DNA of 64,000 nt from Limivicinus sp963617275 (GCA_963617275.1 CAVENX010000020.1:1-64000), one strand, 5' to 3'. Counted from the stretch's first letter, positions 39,525 through 49,147 are shown. The notes: generated by a model not told the origin, from the sequence alone. Translations and numbers: made by a program.

Positions 39525-41900
39525 ATGAAGTACGATTTTCTTATTTCGCATCTTACACTTGAAGAAAAGGCCTCGTTGATGTCAGGTAAGGATAATTGGC
39601 ACACCCAGAATGTAGACAGGCTTGGTATTCCCTCTGCGCTTATGACAGACGGTCCGCACGGGCTGAGAAAGACTGTAGACGGTAAGGAGCACCTCGGGTT
39701 CAGCAAATCATTTCCGGCTACCTGCTACCCAAGTGCCGCAGGGCTTGCCAACTCATGGGATAAGCGCCTTCTCGAGGAACTGGGAGAGCATTTGGGGAAG
39801 GAAGCCGTTTCCGAAAAAATCGCCATGCTGCTCGGACCGGGGATAAATATAAAGAGAAATCCTCTGTGTGGGCGGAATTTTGAATATTTCTCCGAAGATC
39901 CTTATCTTGCGGGTAAGCTTGCAGCCGCGCTTATACGCGGTATCCAATCGCATGGAATATACGCCTGCGTAAAGCATTTCGCGGCGAACTCCCAGGAGCT
40001 TCACAGAATGACGGTCGATTCCGTCATGGATGAACGTACACTGAGAGAAATCTATCTCCCGGCTTTTGAGATGGCGGTAAAAGAGGGCGGCGTCAAAGCC
40101 GTGATGATGTGCTATAACCGCGTCAACGGTGTGTACGGCAGTGAGAATATGCATCTTCTCAAGGAAATACTGCGTGGAGAATGGCGTTTTGACGGGCTGA
40201 CAGTTTCCGATTGGGCCGCCGCCAACGACCGCGTAGAAGGGCTTAAGGCTGGGCTTACGCTGGAAATGCCCGCATGCGGCGGAATAACAGACAGACAGGT
40301 CGTCAAGGCGATAAAAGCCGGAGAACTGGATGAGCGGCTTCTTGATGAGCAGGCGGATAAGCTGCTGCAATTTGTGTTTTCAACCGAAAAGGCTCTTGAA
40401 AAGGATATATCCTACGACAGAGCCGAGCATCACCTGTTCGCTCAGCGCGTTGCCGAGGAAACAGCCGTACTCCTGAAAAATGAGGATAATATTCTGCCCA
40501 TCGTCGGCCGTGAAAGAAAAGTGGCCGTTATCGGCTCATTTGCAGAAAAACCGAGGTATCAGGGCGGAGGAAGCTCAGAAATAATTCCTACGCTTCTGGA
40601 CAATGCGCTTGACAGCCTGAAGTATCAGGGCACGAATGTGATAGGCTATGCCCAAGGCTTCAGAAGGAACGGGAAAAGCGACAAAAACCTTATGGATGAA
40701 GCGCTCACGCTTGCGAAAAAAGCGGATACCGTGCTTCTATATCTCGGCCTTGACGAGAGTATCGAATCGGAATATGTTGACAGGGAAAATATGCTGCTTC
40801 CGGACAATCAGACAGAACTTCTCAAGGCGGTAAGCGCTGTAAACAGCTCTGTAGCGGTTGTGCTTTCATGCGGCTGCGTCATTGAAATGCAGTGGCATAA
40901 ATACGCGAAAGCAATAATCCACGGTTATCTCGGCGGTCAGGCCGGGGCAATGGCAATGGCGCGGATATTGACTGGCAAGGTCAATCCAAGCGGCAAGCTG
41001 AGCGAAACGATTCCTCTTAACCTTGCGTCGGTGCCGTCATCACCGTACTATCCCGGAGCGGAAAACACCTGCGAGTACCGTGAGGGCATATTTGTCGGAT
41101 ACCGCTACTATACTACAGCGGGGGTTCCGACAATGTATCCGTTCGGGTTCGGATTGAGCTATACCGACTTTGAATACAGCGGATTGCGCATTGAAAACGA
41201 CAGAGTATTCTTCAGCGTGACCAATACCGGCGCGACAGACGGCGCCGAGGTTGCGCAGCTCTATATTTCTCCGAACACAAACGGAATTTTCAGACCGAAA
41301 GAGGAACTAAAAGGATTTGAAAGAGTCTATCTTCTTGCGGGAGAGACAAAGGAAATATGCATACAGCTTAACGAGCGCAGCTTTGCGCTGTGGAGCACGG
41401 CGGAAAACGGCTGGGTGACAGAACCAGGAGAATACCGTGTGCTTGTAGGTGCGTCTTCAACGGATATACGTCTCACGCTCTGCATTGAAAAGGAGGGAGC
41501 TCCGGTTGACGATCCTTATGAGGGGAAAACGCTTGACGCATACAAGACATGCAATGTACAGCGCGTCTCCGATGAGGAATTTGCCGCGCTGCTCGGGAAA
41601 AATCCGCCGAGAAGAACCTGGAACAGGCACAAACCGCTTGAGATGAACGACTGCATCGCACAAAGCGAATATCTTAAAAGCGGCATAGGCAAAAAAATGT
41701 ACAGGGCTTTCAAGACGGTAAATCTGGGGCTGACAGCGATAGGAAAAGGGGAGAGCGCAAACAAGGTTGCGTTTCTTCTCAATATGCCGTTCAGGTGCAT
41801 AGGCAGAAAAACAGGGCTTATGGATGACGAAGCCATGATATCGTTCATGCGGCTTGTCAACGGAGAGCACAGTTTATCCGACGTGCTGCATAAGCGGTGA
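39525..41900 (+). CDS. Glycoside hydrolase family 3 beta-glucosidase-like enzyme
   Basis: A 791-residue cytoplasmic GH3 enzyme (no signal peptide), acting on short imported beta-glycosides. The (beta/alpha)8 domain has MTDGPHGLR, GPGINIKRNPLCGRNFEYFSEDP, CVKHFAANSQE and the nucleophile Asp in TVSDWAA (about 226). The second domain has EETAVLLKNEDNILP and YLGLDESIESEYVDR, where an acidic residue would be the acid/base. A fibronectin III-like C-terminal domain (about 545-620, ending GEYRVLVGASS) follows. The last roughly 100 residues extend beyond the usual end and are unassigned. RBS GGGAGGAAGG. Confidence 0.93.
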   Translation: MKYDFLISHLTLEEKASLMSGKDNWHTQNVDRLGIPSALMTDGPHGLRKTVDGKEHLGFSKSFPATCYPSAAGLANSWDKRLLEELGEHLGKEAVSEKIAMLLGPGINIKRNPLCGRNFEYFSEDPYLAGKLAAALIRGIQSHGIYACVKHFAANSQELHRMTVDSVMDERTLREIYLPAFEMAVKEGGVKAVMMCYNRVNGVYGSENMHLLKEILRGEWRFDGLTVSDWAAANDRVEGLKAGLTLEMPACGGITDRQVVKAIKAGELDERLLDEQADKLLQFVFSTEKALEKDISYDRAEHHLFAQRVAEETAVLLKNEDNILPIVGRERKVAVIGSFAEKPRYQGGGSSEIIPTLLDNALDSLKYQGTNVIGYAQGFRRNGKSDKNLMDEALTLAKKADTVLLYLGLDESIESEYVDRENMLLPDNQTELLKAVSAVNSSVAVVLSCGCVIEMQWHKYAKAIIHGYLGGQAGAMAMARILTGKVNPSGKLSETIPLNLASVPSSPYYPGAENTCEYREGIFVGYRYYTTAGVPTMYPFGFGLSYTDFEYSGLRIENDRVFFSVTNTGATDGAEVAQLYISPNTNGIFRPKEELKGFERVYLLAGETKEICIQLNERSFALWSTAENGWVTEPGEYRVLVGASSTDIRLTLCIEKEGAPVDDPYEGKTLDAYKTCNVQRVSDEEFAALLGKNPPRRTWNRHKPLEMNDCIAQSEYLKSGIGKKMYRAFKTVNLGLTAIGKGESANKVAFLLNMPFRCIGRKTGLMDDEAMISFMRLVNGEHSLSDVLHKR

Positions 41901-42026
41901 CATGAAGGAGTGTCCCGGTGCAGCTATCAAAACTTTTTTTCGCTATATGTTGCAAAATATGTATATAATATGGTAAACTGTAAAGGAACAGTTGTCTGCC
42001 AATAGGGCAGTACGGAGGGATTAGAT

Positions 42027-43364
42027 ATGATAAAGAAAATATCAAAATTGACAGCGGTGCTTCTTCTTGTTTTCTGCCTGCTGCCGGTTCAGGCTTTTGC
42101 AACGGGATATTATGACTCCGGCCTTCCTCAGCCGGATGAGTATTTTGACCCTTGGGGCGGATACGATTCGTCCTGGGGCAGTCCGACATGGGGCGGTGAT
42201 CAGTCGTGGGGTAATAATTATCCTGTTTCTTCCTCGGTATCTGCTCCGGTCATTACAAGCGGGCCGAGTTCGTTTATGGGCACACGAGGGGATATTCCCG
42301 GTGCGCTCAGAGTTGAGGCGAGCAGCTATGACGGCGGATATATCTGCTATCAGTGGTATATGAGCTATACCGGAAACCGCAATGAAATTTTTGCTGTTAA
42401 CGGTGCGATCGGCAACGCCTATACGCCAGAACAGATACTCGGCACCGTATATTACTGTGCCGGAGTATACAGCGTTTCGGGTGAGCTGCGCAGTGAAGAG
42501 GTATTCACCGACATGGTTCCGGTCACGTATTCCGGGATAGAGATCACAAACCGCCCGAACAAGCTCAGCTACACCAAGGGGGCGGCGGTCGATCTGAGCG
42601 GACTTGTCGTAACCGTTTACGACGGTTTCTCCGGAAGCTGGCAGTCAACTAACGGCTCCGGTCTCAGCGTATACCCGTCTGTACTCAATTCCGTCGGCCA
42701 GACGGCGATAGAGGTCAGCTATAACGGCTCAAGCGATGTTTTTTATGTAACGGTAAGCAACGGTACAGGTACCGCTGCCGGTAACGGCACAGCTGCAAAC
42801 GGCGGCACAGCCGCGGCTTCAACCGACGCTCAGACGGCGGCAGACGGTTCTCATGTTCACACTTTCGGCGAATGGGAGGTCACAAAACCCGCGACCTGTG
42901 TCACAACGGGAATAGAGACTCGTACATGTGAAGTATGCGGTGAGACAGAAACGCAGGAGATTCCACGTACAGACCATACATGGGATGAGGGCGTTATCAC
43001 AAAAGAGCCGACAGAAACTTCAAACGGCGCACGCTTGTATACATGTACCGTATGCAAAGCAAATAAGAGCGAGATAATTCCTGCCGGCTCAGCTTCCGAT
43101 GTGGATGCCAAAACGGCAAGCCTCAACATAAACGGCGGAGATCCTCAGGCAACTAATGCTCCTACATATAATGATAACTCCGTCACCGGCAAAGTGGATA
43201 CAGCTGCCACAGGTGCCAACGGGGGCGAAAATGCCGCTTCTGGAAAGGTGAACAATAATGGAAGCAGCAGCGGCTGGTGGCTGATCCCGGTATCTGCGCT
43301 TCTCCTTGTCGGAACGGGAACAGGTGCCTATTACCTTATGAGAAAAAAAGGCAGTGAGGAATAA
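42027..43364 (+). CDS. Surface protein with Ig-like domain and Cys-pair repeats
   Basis: A 445-residue exported protein: signal peptide (cleaved near AFA/TG, about 26), then a Gly/Trp/Tyr-rich low-complexity segment (about 28-70). An Ig-like domain follows (about 75-165). A bacterial Ig-like region (about 170-245, KLSYTKGAAVDLSGLVVTVY) is next, and then two CxVCGxxET/CTVCKANK-type Cys-pair repeats (about 280-350), common in clostridial surface proteins. A Ser/Gly linker and a C-terminal TM helix with RKKGSEE close it. There is no LPxTG. RBS GGAGGG. It may be the first gene of the six-gene set to 48057 (next gap 30 bp). Confidence 0.75.
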   Translation: MIKKISKLTAVLLLVFCLLPVQAFATGYYDSGLPQPDEYFDPWGGYDSSWGSPTWGGDQSWGNNYPVSSSVSAPVITSGPSSFMGTRGDIPGALRVEASSYDGGYICYQWYMSYTGNRNEIFAVNGAIGNAYTPEQILGTVYYCAGVYSVSGELRSEEVFTDMVPVTYSGIEITNRPNKLSYTKGAAVDLSGLVVTVYDGFSGSWQSTNGSGLSVYPSVLNSVGQTAIEVSYNGSSDVFYVTVSNGTGTAAGNGTAANGGTAAASTDAQTAADGSHVHTFGEWEVTKPATCVTTGIETRTCEVCGETETQEIPRTDHTWDEGVITKEPTETSNGARLYTCTVCKANKSEIIPAGSASDVDAKTASLNINGGDPQATNAPTYNDNSVTGKVDTAATGANGGENAASGKVNNNGSSSGWWLIPVSALLLVGTGTGAYYLMRKKGSEE

Positions 43365-43394
43365 ATAATCAATTTTTGATAAAGGAGACAGTCT

Positions 43395-44708
43395 ATGGGA
43401 CTTTTAAAAGCAGCGGTCGGTTCTGCCGGCGGAGTACTTGCCGATCAATGGAAGGAATACTTTTACTGTGACGCGCTTTCCGAAAATGTACTCGCTGTAA
43501 AGGGCAAAAAGAGGCTCGGTTCGCGTTCATCCAACAAGTACGGGGCGGATAACATCATTTCAAACGGTTCGATTGTTGCTGTGGCGGACGGTCAGTGCAT
43601 GCTCATCGTCGAACAGGGAAAAATCGTCGAAGTCTGTGCCGAACCGGGCGAATTCAAATACGATTCATCGACCGAACCAACGATATTTTCCGGCAATCTC
43701 GGCGAAAGCGTAGTCGAGGTGTTCAAAAACATCGGTAAACGCTTCACTTTCGGCGGGGAAGCGCCTAAAGATCAGCGGGTTTACTATTTCAATACAAAGG
43801 AACTTGTCGGCAATAAATACGGCACACCGTCTCCTGTCCCCTTCCGCGTTGTTGACAGGAATGTGGGGCTTGATGTTGATATCGCGATCAGCTGCTTCGG
43901 CGAATACAGCTACAGAATTTCAAACCCGTTGCTTTTCTATACAAACATCTGCGGCAACGTTGCAGATGAATATACGAGAGACCAGATATCCGGTCAGCTC
44001 AAGACTGAGCTTCTTACGGCTTTGCAGCCTGCTTTTGCCAAAATTTCGGATATGGGTATCCGTTACTCATCCTTGCCCGGACATACTCTGGAGCTTGCGG
44101 ATGCGCTTAATGATGTCCTGTCCTCAAAATGGCGAGATCTCCGAGGTATAGAGATCGTTTCCTTCGGCGTGTCGAGCGTCAAAGCAAGCGCCGAGGATGA
44201 GCAGATGATAAAGGAGCTGCAGCGCAATGCGGCTTTCCGTGACCCGACGATGGCGGCGGCTCACATTGTTGGCGCACAGGCGTCGGCTATGCAGACCGCT
44301 GCCGGAAATCAGGGCGGCGCAGCAATGGCGTTTATGGGTATGAATATGGCGGGCAGCGCAGGAGGCGTCAATGCGCAGAGCCTTTATCAGATGGCGGCGA
44401 ACCATCCGCAGTCCAATGCGCAGAGCGTTCCGACAGCGGATGAATGGGTGTGCTCACAGTGCGGTGCAAGGGTAAACGGCAAATTCTGTCCGGAATGCGG
44501 CGCGAAAAAGCCTGAGACGAATTTCTGGGTCTGCTCATGCGGCAAACAGAACAAAGGCAAATTCTGCTCCGAATGCGGCGCAAAGAAACCCGCCGGCGTA
44601 CCGCAGTATAAATGCGATAAATGCGGTTGGGAGCCTGAGGATCCCACAAAACCTCCAAAATTCTGTCCGGAATGCGGAGATCCGTTTGATAATAACGACA
44701 TGATTTGA
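43395..44708 (+). CDS. SPFH-domain protein with C-terminal zinc ribbons (YdjI-like)
   Basis: A 437-residue cytoplasmic protein. An SPFH/band-7-like domain (about 20-290) shows ADGQCMLIVEQGKIVEVC, PVPFRVVDRNVGLDVDI and FGEYSYRI. A Met/Ala-rich linker (about 295-345) leads to three zinc-ribbon pairs: CSQCG..CPECG, CSCG..CSECG and CDKCG..CPECG. This is the layout of B. subtilis YdjI, sometimes called virion core protein-like, which acts with YdjG and YdjH at the membrane near PspA. RBS AAAGGAG. The next genes include the YdjG- and YdjH-like partners. Confidence 0.85.
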   Translation: MGLLKAAVGSAGGVLADQWKEYFYCDALSENVLAVKGKKRLGSRSSNKYGADNIISNGSIVAVADGQCMLIVEQGKIVEVCAEPGEFKYDSSTEPTIFSGNLGESVVEVFKNIGKRFTFGGEAPKDQRVYYFNTKELVGNKYGTPSPVPFRVVDRNVGLDVDIAISCFGEYSYRISNPLLFYTNICGNVADEYTRDQISGQLKTELLTALQPAFAKISDMGIRYSSLPGHTLELADALNDVLSSKWRDLRGIEIVSFGVSSVKASAEDEQMIKELQRNAAFRDPTMAAAHIVGAQASAMQTAAGNQGGAAMAFMGMNMAGSAGGVNAQSLYQMAANHPQSNAQSVPTADEWVCSQCGARVNGKFCPECGAKKPETNFWVCSCGKQNKGKFCSECGAKKPAGVPQYKCDKCGWEPEDPTKPPKFCPECGDPFDNNDMI

Positions 44709-44714
44709 TTATTT

Positions 44715-44742
44715 CAGTCCATGCGCTAAACCGCATGGACTG
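44715..44742 (+). promoter_or_regulatory. Hairpin in the SPFH-lipoprotein gap
   Basis: Perfect 11-bp arms (44715-44725 and 44732-44742), no T run. It may modulate expression of the lipoprotein gene; its right arm contains an alternative ATG with no RBS. Confidence 0.5.
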
Positions 44743-44755
44743 TGTTATAAACAAA

Positions 44756-45652
44756 ATGACTAAAAAATATTTTATTGCCATACTTTTCCTGCTGCTTCTT
44801 TCGGCCTGCGGCAGAAGCACTTCAGCCGGTGACGGAACTTATATCTGTGAGCAGATAATCAAAGACGGAACCAAGCTTGAAATGGGTGGATTTTACTCCG
44901 CAGCTCCGGTGTTGACGCTTTGCGGAAACGGTAAGGCGAAGCTTGAAGCAAACGGCAAAAGCTGCAAAGGTACATGGAATTATGCGGACGACGTTTTCAT
45001 ACTCTCTATGGGACAATTCCAATCCAGCGGTACACTGAAAGACGGCGTATGCGCCGTTGATCTTTTCGGGCAGGGGGTCACATATTGCTTTTCCAGCGGC
45101 GATTCCCGGCTGCCCGATTGGGAGAAAGCTGCCGAAGAGACATTGACCAATAACCGATGGAGCGGTGATTGGTACGGTTATTGGCATCTTGAAAATGCTT
45201 CCGGTGAATGGGAAAATCTGGATGGAATGTACTTCGACTGCTTCGCAAGGGTCGATGTAAAAAGCGATAACTCCGGAAAGATTGTCCTTTGGGATGAAAA
45301 CAGTTCGTTTTCGGAGCCTGTTTCGGCAGTTGAGCTCAGTCTTGATTTTTTCCAATCGGACGGTTACGGCAGAGCAGTCTCGGAATCCGGTTTTTTCTTT
45401 TCCAGTGATATAGAAGAGAATACATGGGTAATTGAGCCTGATAACGAAGCATTTGAAAATGTAATTTCGTTTTCGGCACACTACGACGGACAAAACGGCG
45501 GATTTGACTATTTTGTTTTTTTGCGTCCGTGGGGCTATATATGGGATGATGCATTGGAAGCGGGAAATGTCCGCTTTCCGTATTACTATGACAGCTGGTA
45601 TATCCCTCTGCTCAGCGATAAGCGGGAAATGCCGGAAAGATTTGAGCAATAA
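44756..45652 (+). CDS. Lipoprotein of unknown function in the YdjGHI-like set
   Basis: A 298-residue lipoprotein: a short basic start, a hydrophobic helix and lipobox LLSACG (Cys about 18). The first part has lipocalin-like strands (GKAKLEANGKSCKGTW) akin to those in the 13950 protein. The second has NRWSGDWYGYWHLENASGEW and continues with acidic, aromatic strands. No enzymatic motif. I chose the ATG at 44756 because it begins directly with the signal peptide; its RBS is poor, so translation may rely on coupling. Between YdjI- and YdjG-like genes, it may be the external partner of that membrane assembly. Confidence 0.7.
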   Translation: MTKKYFIAILFLLLLSACGRSTSAGDGTYICEQIIKDGTKLEMGGFYSAAPVLTLCGNGKAKLEANGKSCKGTWNYADDVFILSMGQFQSSGTLKDGVCAVDLFGQGVTYCFSSGDSRLPDWEKAAEETLTNNRWSGDWYGYWHLENASGEWENLDGMYFDCFARVDVKSDNSGKIVLWDENSSFSEPVSAVELSLDFFQSDGYGRAVSESGFFFSSDIEENTWVIEPDNEAFENVISFSAHYDGQNGGFDYFVFLRPWGYIWDDALEAGNVRFPYYYDSWYIPLLSDKREMPERFEQ

Positions 45653-45706
45653 AAGTTCAAAAATATCTCTGGCGATAAACTTATTATATAATTTCGAGGT
45701 GAGCAA

Positions 45707-46810
45707 ATGGCAAATCAGGTTACAAACTACAAATGTCCCGCCTGCACCGGACCGATCCATTTTGACAGCGGCAGCGGGAAAATGGTCTGTGATTACTGCG
45801 ACAGTGTGTTTGAAGTATCAGAGATAGAGGAGCTTTATAAAGGCGAAAATGCCGCGGCAGCTGCCAGCCAGTCGGCCACGGCACCAGGGGATGCATGGGA
45901 CTTGGAAGGCAGTGATGAATTATCTGAATCGTCAGGTCTGCATGCGTATAACTGTCCGAGCTGCGGCGCGGAGCTTATCTGTGAAGAAACCACGGCCGCA
46001 ACAAGCTGTCCGTACTGCGGCAATCCAACGATTATACCGGCGTCTCTCTCAGGCGCGCTGAAGCCTGATATGATAGTTCCGTTTACGCTGGATAAAGAGA
46101 CGGCAAAGAAATCTCTGCGTGAGCATTTTAAAGGCAAAAAGCTCCTTCCGAAACAGTTTGCAGAGGAAAATCATCTTGATGAAATAAAAGGCGTATATGT
46201 CCCGTTCTGGATTTTTGATGCGGAGTCAAGAGCCGACGCTGAATTTTCTGCAACCAAAGTGAGAACGTGGAGTGACAATGAGTTCGATTATACAGAGACG
46301 CGTTATTATCAGCTTGAGCGCTGCGGCCGTGCTTTATTTGACAATATACCGGTGGACGGCTCCAAGAAGATGTCTGACGAGCTTATGGAATCGCTCGAAC
46401 CCTTTGATCTTTCAACGGCGGTTGAGTTCAGAACATCATATCTGAGCGGATTCTTTGCCGACAAGTATGATATGCCGGCAGAAACATGCGTGGAAACGGC
46501 AAACGGCCGTGTTAAGGAAAGCGCACTGGCGCTTCTTCGTTCCACGACCGGCGGATATCTTTCCGTGACGCAGGACAGCGGCAGGGTAAGGGTCTCAAAC
46601 GGAAAAGCAAAATATGTATTGCTGCCGGTCTGGATTTTGAACTCCACATGGAACGGAGAGAAGTTCATATTTGCAATGAACGGGCAGACGGGAAAATTTG
46701 TCGGAGATTTGCCTGTTGATAAAAAACTTGCATGGAAAATGCGGTTTATTTACGGCGGCGTGGCTGCGCTGATCCTCACGGCGGTCGAATTTCTGCTTGG
46801 GGCATTTTAA
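45707..46810 (+). CDS. Zinc-ribbon protein with C-terminal TM helix (YdjG-like)
   Basis: A 367-residue protein. Two Cys4 zinc ribbons lie in the first 110 residues: CPACTG..CDYC (about 10-31) and CPSCG..CPYCG (about 84-104). The central domain begins ALKPDMIVPFTLDKETAK and contains IKGVYVPFWIFDAES. A hydrophobic helix near the end (about 346-363) anchors it. Similar proteins are often mis-annotated as PriA-like because of the ribbons, but no helicase motif is present. It matches YdjG of B. subtilis in layout. RBS GAGGTG. Confidence 0.82.
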   Translation: MANQVTNYKCPACTGPIHFDSGSGKMVCDYCDSVFEVSEIEELYKGENAAAAASQSATAPGDAWDLEGSDELSESSGLHAYNCPSCGAELICEETTAATSCPYCGNPTIIPASLSGALKPDMIVPFTLDKETAKKSLREHFKGKKLLPKQFAEENHLDEIKGVYVPFWIFDAESRADAEFSATKVRTWSDNEFDYTETRYYQLERCGRALFDNIPVDGSKKMSDELMESLEPFDLSTAVEFRTSYLSGFFADKYDMPAETCVETANGRVKESALALLRSTTGGYLSVTQDSGRVRVSNGKAKYVLLPVWILNSTWNGEKFIFAMNGQTGKFVGDLPVDKKLAWKMRFIYGGVAALILTAVEFLLGAF

Positions 46811-46824
46811 CAGGAGGGGACGAC

Positions 46825-48057
46825 ATGAAAAAAATTACTTCAGCATTTCTTTCCGCCCTGTTGCTTTTGGTTGTGCTGTCAGCTGCTTACGGCACGGAAG
46901 AATTTGTCTTTGACGACTATGGGTATATCCAGGAAATGGAGCTTTTAAACGATCAGGCACGGGAGATCGCAGAAAGCTCCGGCTATATTGCAAGCTGTGC
47001 AATAACAGATTCTGTACCAGACACGAACGGCAATGAGCAGGCTCAGCGGCTTTTTGAAGAAAAGTTCGGAACAGGCGAAGGAATTATGCTTCTCGATTGT
47101 GTTGACACGCAGAACTGTTATATATACCTCACCAAGAATGTATACGAAAACCTGACGGAAGCAGATGCGCAGACTCTTTTTGAAGCCTACGATTCGCAAA
47201 CCGACTATGACTCGGCAGTTTCGGCATTTCTTGACGCAGCCGGGGTACTTCTGAATTCTATGTCTGATGGAAGTATGGCGGAAAATGCGCAGAGCGGAAA
47301 TGCCATTCCCGAAAGCAGATCATATTCACGGGTTGTCGATTTGGCAGGCGTCCTGTCCGAATCTGATTATAATAAGCTCAACAGCCTGGCGGACAGTATA
47401 AGCGATCAATATAAATGTGATGTAGCGGCTGTATTTGTCAAAAGCACGGACGGCAAAGATATTCAGTCCTTTGCGGATGATTTCTATGACTATAACGGCT
47501 ATGGCTATGGCGATTCCGATAGCGGCATAATGCTTGTTATAGCAGTCGGTGACAGAGAATTTGCAACCACTACGCACGGGTATGGTGTGAGCGCAGTAAC
47601 TGACAATGCACTGGATTATCTGGAAGAGTCATTTGTTGATGATCTATCCGCGAGCAATTGGGCGAATGCGGCGATTGACTTTATCTCAGCCAGCGGTGAA
47701 ATTTTATATAACGCTGCATATGAACGCCAAAGCGGTGCAGAAACAGAAGCGGCAGAACTAAACCCGATAGAGCTGATCCCGATAAATATCGTGATTGGTT
47801 TAGCGATAGGGTTTATTGCGGTTGCGATAATGAAAAGCAAACATAAATCCGTTGTCAAGAAGACGGAAGCATCCAATTACTTGCGGGACGGCAGCTTTAA
47901 GCTGACATATTCAAACGATAGATTTATACATTCGCAGGTAAACCGTGTAAAGAAGCCGGAGCCACAAACTAGGTCAACCGATCTTTCCGGCGGTGGAACA
48001 ACGACCCACATAAGCTCTTCCGGCAGAACGCATGGCGGGAGGAGCGGGAAATTCTAA
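46825..48057 (+). CDS. TPM-domain membrane protein, possibly with two TPM units (YdjH-like)
   Basis: A 410-residue protein with signal peptide (about 1-21). The region 24-135 looks like a divergent TPM domain, and 160-295 is a typical one (VDLAGVLSESDYNKLNSLADSI; DSGIMLVIAVGDREFATTTHGYG). One TM helix (about 317-335) and a basic, Gly/Ser-rich cytoplasmic tail (SGGGTTTHISSSG) complete it. In known sets a TPM protein works with SPFH and zinc-ribbon partners. The ATG at 46825 follows AGGAGGGG. Last gene of the set, closed by a 19-bp-stem terminator. Confidence 0.83.
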   Translation: MKKITSAFLSALLLLVVLSAAYGTEEFVFDDYGYIQEMELLNDQAREIAESSGYIASCAITDSVPDTNGNEQAQRLFEEKFGTGEGIMLLDCVDTQNCYIYLTKNVYENLTEADAQTLFEAYDSQTDYDSAVSAFLDAAGVLLNSMSDGSMAENAQSGNAIPESRSYSRVVDLAGVLSESDYNKLNSLADSISDQYKCDVAAVFVKSTDGKDIQSFADDFYDYNGYGYGDSDSGIMLVIAVGDREFATTTHGYGVSAVTDNALDYLEESFVDDLSASNWANAAIDFISASGEILYNAAYERQSGAETEAAELNPIELIPINIVIGLAIGFIAVAIMKSKHKSVVKKTEASNYLRDGSFKLTYSNDRFIHSQVNRVKKPEPQTRSTDLSGGGTTTHISSSGRTHGGRSGKF

Positions 48058-48058
48058 T

Positions 48059-48107
48059 AAAGTAAACGACTGTTCACGCTAAAGTTTTGTGAACAGTCGT
48101 TTACTTT
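48059..48107. terminator. Bidirectional terminator with 19-bp stem
   Basis: Perfect arms 48059-48077 and 48089-48107, ending in TTT on one strand and AAA on the other. Between convergent genes. Confidence 0.85.
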
Positions 48108-48113
48108 GCAGGT

Positions 48114-48848
48114 TTATTTGTCTGAAACCCGCTCTGCCGATATTGTGATTCTACCCAAATCACTCTGTGGGCCGTCGCCGATGATCTTTACATTGCAGAA
48201 GCCTTTCGAAAGGAGGAGGTTTTCAAGATATTCAAAGCTATATATATACTCGATGTGTTCTTCTTCGGAGCGCTCCCACAAGCTTCCTTTTTTTGAGAAA
48301 ATATCCATATCGTAGTATATGCATTTCTCATTGCGGCCGATTTCGGCGCGCCACAGGCACAGCACGTCATTCTGCTCGTCAACATATATCTGGCCGTCCA
48401 TTGACTCTATCCACTCGGGAGAACGTATATCAAAGAGAAACAGACCGGATGGGCGTATAAAGCAGGAAAGCCTGTAAAAAAGTACGGGCAGCTCATCGGG
48501 CGGAATGTAATTTATTCCGTCGAGAGAGCAGTATGCAGCATCCACTGTGCCGTAAAGATCAAGCTCCGCTGCCTCCTGGCAGAGAAAAAGCGGCGTTTGC
48601 CCATCACCGGAGAACTTTTCCCGCGCCTGCATCAACATATCCTCTGATGCATCCACTGCGATCATCTCATACCCGCGCCGCGCCATAATATCCGTCAGCG
48701 TTCCCGTTCCGCAGAAAAGATCAAGTAAAAGCTTGAATTCTCCCGTGCGGCTATGAAATTCCCTTTCGTAACAGTCTGCAAAGGACGAATACGGTACATC
48801 GCCTGTCAATTCATCATACCATGCCGCGAGCGGACCGTAGCAGCTCAC
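48114..48848 (-). CDS. Class I SAM-dependent methyltransferase
   Basis: A 244-residue soluble methyltransferase. Motif I is LLDLFCGTGTLTDIMARRG (about 42-60), followed by IAVDASEDML (about 63-72), AAYCSLDGINY and RPSGLFLFDIRS. The fold matches small-molecule methyltransferases of the YodH/UbiE kind; the substrate is not evident. It starts with GTG overlapping the stop of the YerC gene (GTGA), so the two are translationally coupled. That link with a TrpR-type regulator is conserved in related bacteria as far as I know, but its meaning is unclear. Confidence 0.88.
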   Translation of the reverse strand: MSCYGPLAAWYDELTGDVPYSSFADCYEREFHSRTGEFKLLLDLFCGTGTLTDIMARRGYEMIAVDASEDMLMQAREKFSGDGQTPLFLCQEAAELDLYGTVDAAYCSLDGINYIPPDELPVLFYRLSCFIRPSGLFLFDIRSPEWIESMDGQIYVDEQNDVLCLWRAEIGRNEKCIYYDMDIFSKKGSLWERSEEEHIEYIYSFEYLENLLLSKGFCNVKIIGDGPQSDLGRITISAERVSDK

Positions 48849-49147
48849 TTTTTTTCCTCCCTGCTCTTGATGCGCGGGAAAACGATATCATATCCGCCCG
48901 CACCATACTGCAAAGACCTGTTTACACGGCTTATTGTGGCGGAAGATGCGCCGGTAAGCTCAAGGATATCGTTATATATCATTCCGTCATCAAGGCACGA
49001 GGCGACCTGATACCTCTGCTCCATCGCCATAAGCTCTGAAATTGAGCACAGATCGCTGAAAAACTTCATGCACTCTTCCCTTGTTTTTAAAGTAAGAATA
49101 GCGTCGTACATTTCTTCGCACCGTTGTTTTCTTGGGAGCTTATTCAT
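48845..49147 (-). CDS. YerC/YecD family TrpR-related protein
   Basis: A 100-residue helical DNA-binding protein. The TrpR-like core has LKTREECMKFFSDLCSISEL, MEQRYQVASCLDDGMIYNDIL and TGASSATISRVNRSLQYG, the recognition helix. The family is widespread in Firmicutes and its target is largely unknown. The ATG at 49147 follows GGAGGG; an upstream in-frame codon has no RBS. First gene of a two-gene unit with a methyltransferase. Confidence 0.9.
   Translation of the reverse strand: MNKLPRKQRCEEMYDAILTLKTREECMKFFSDLCSISELMAMEQRYQVASCLDDGMIYNDILELTGASSATISRVNRSLQYGAGGYDIVFPRIKSREEKK

Noticed and set aside
45707..46810. PriA-type helicase
   Set aside because: Only the zinc ribbons resemble PriA; no Walker or helicase motifs exist and the protein ends in a TM helix.
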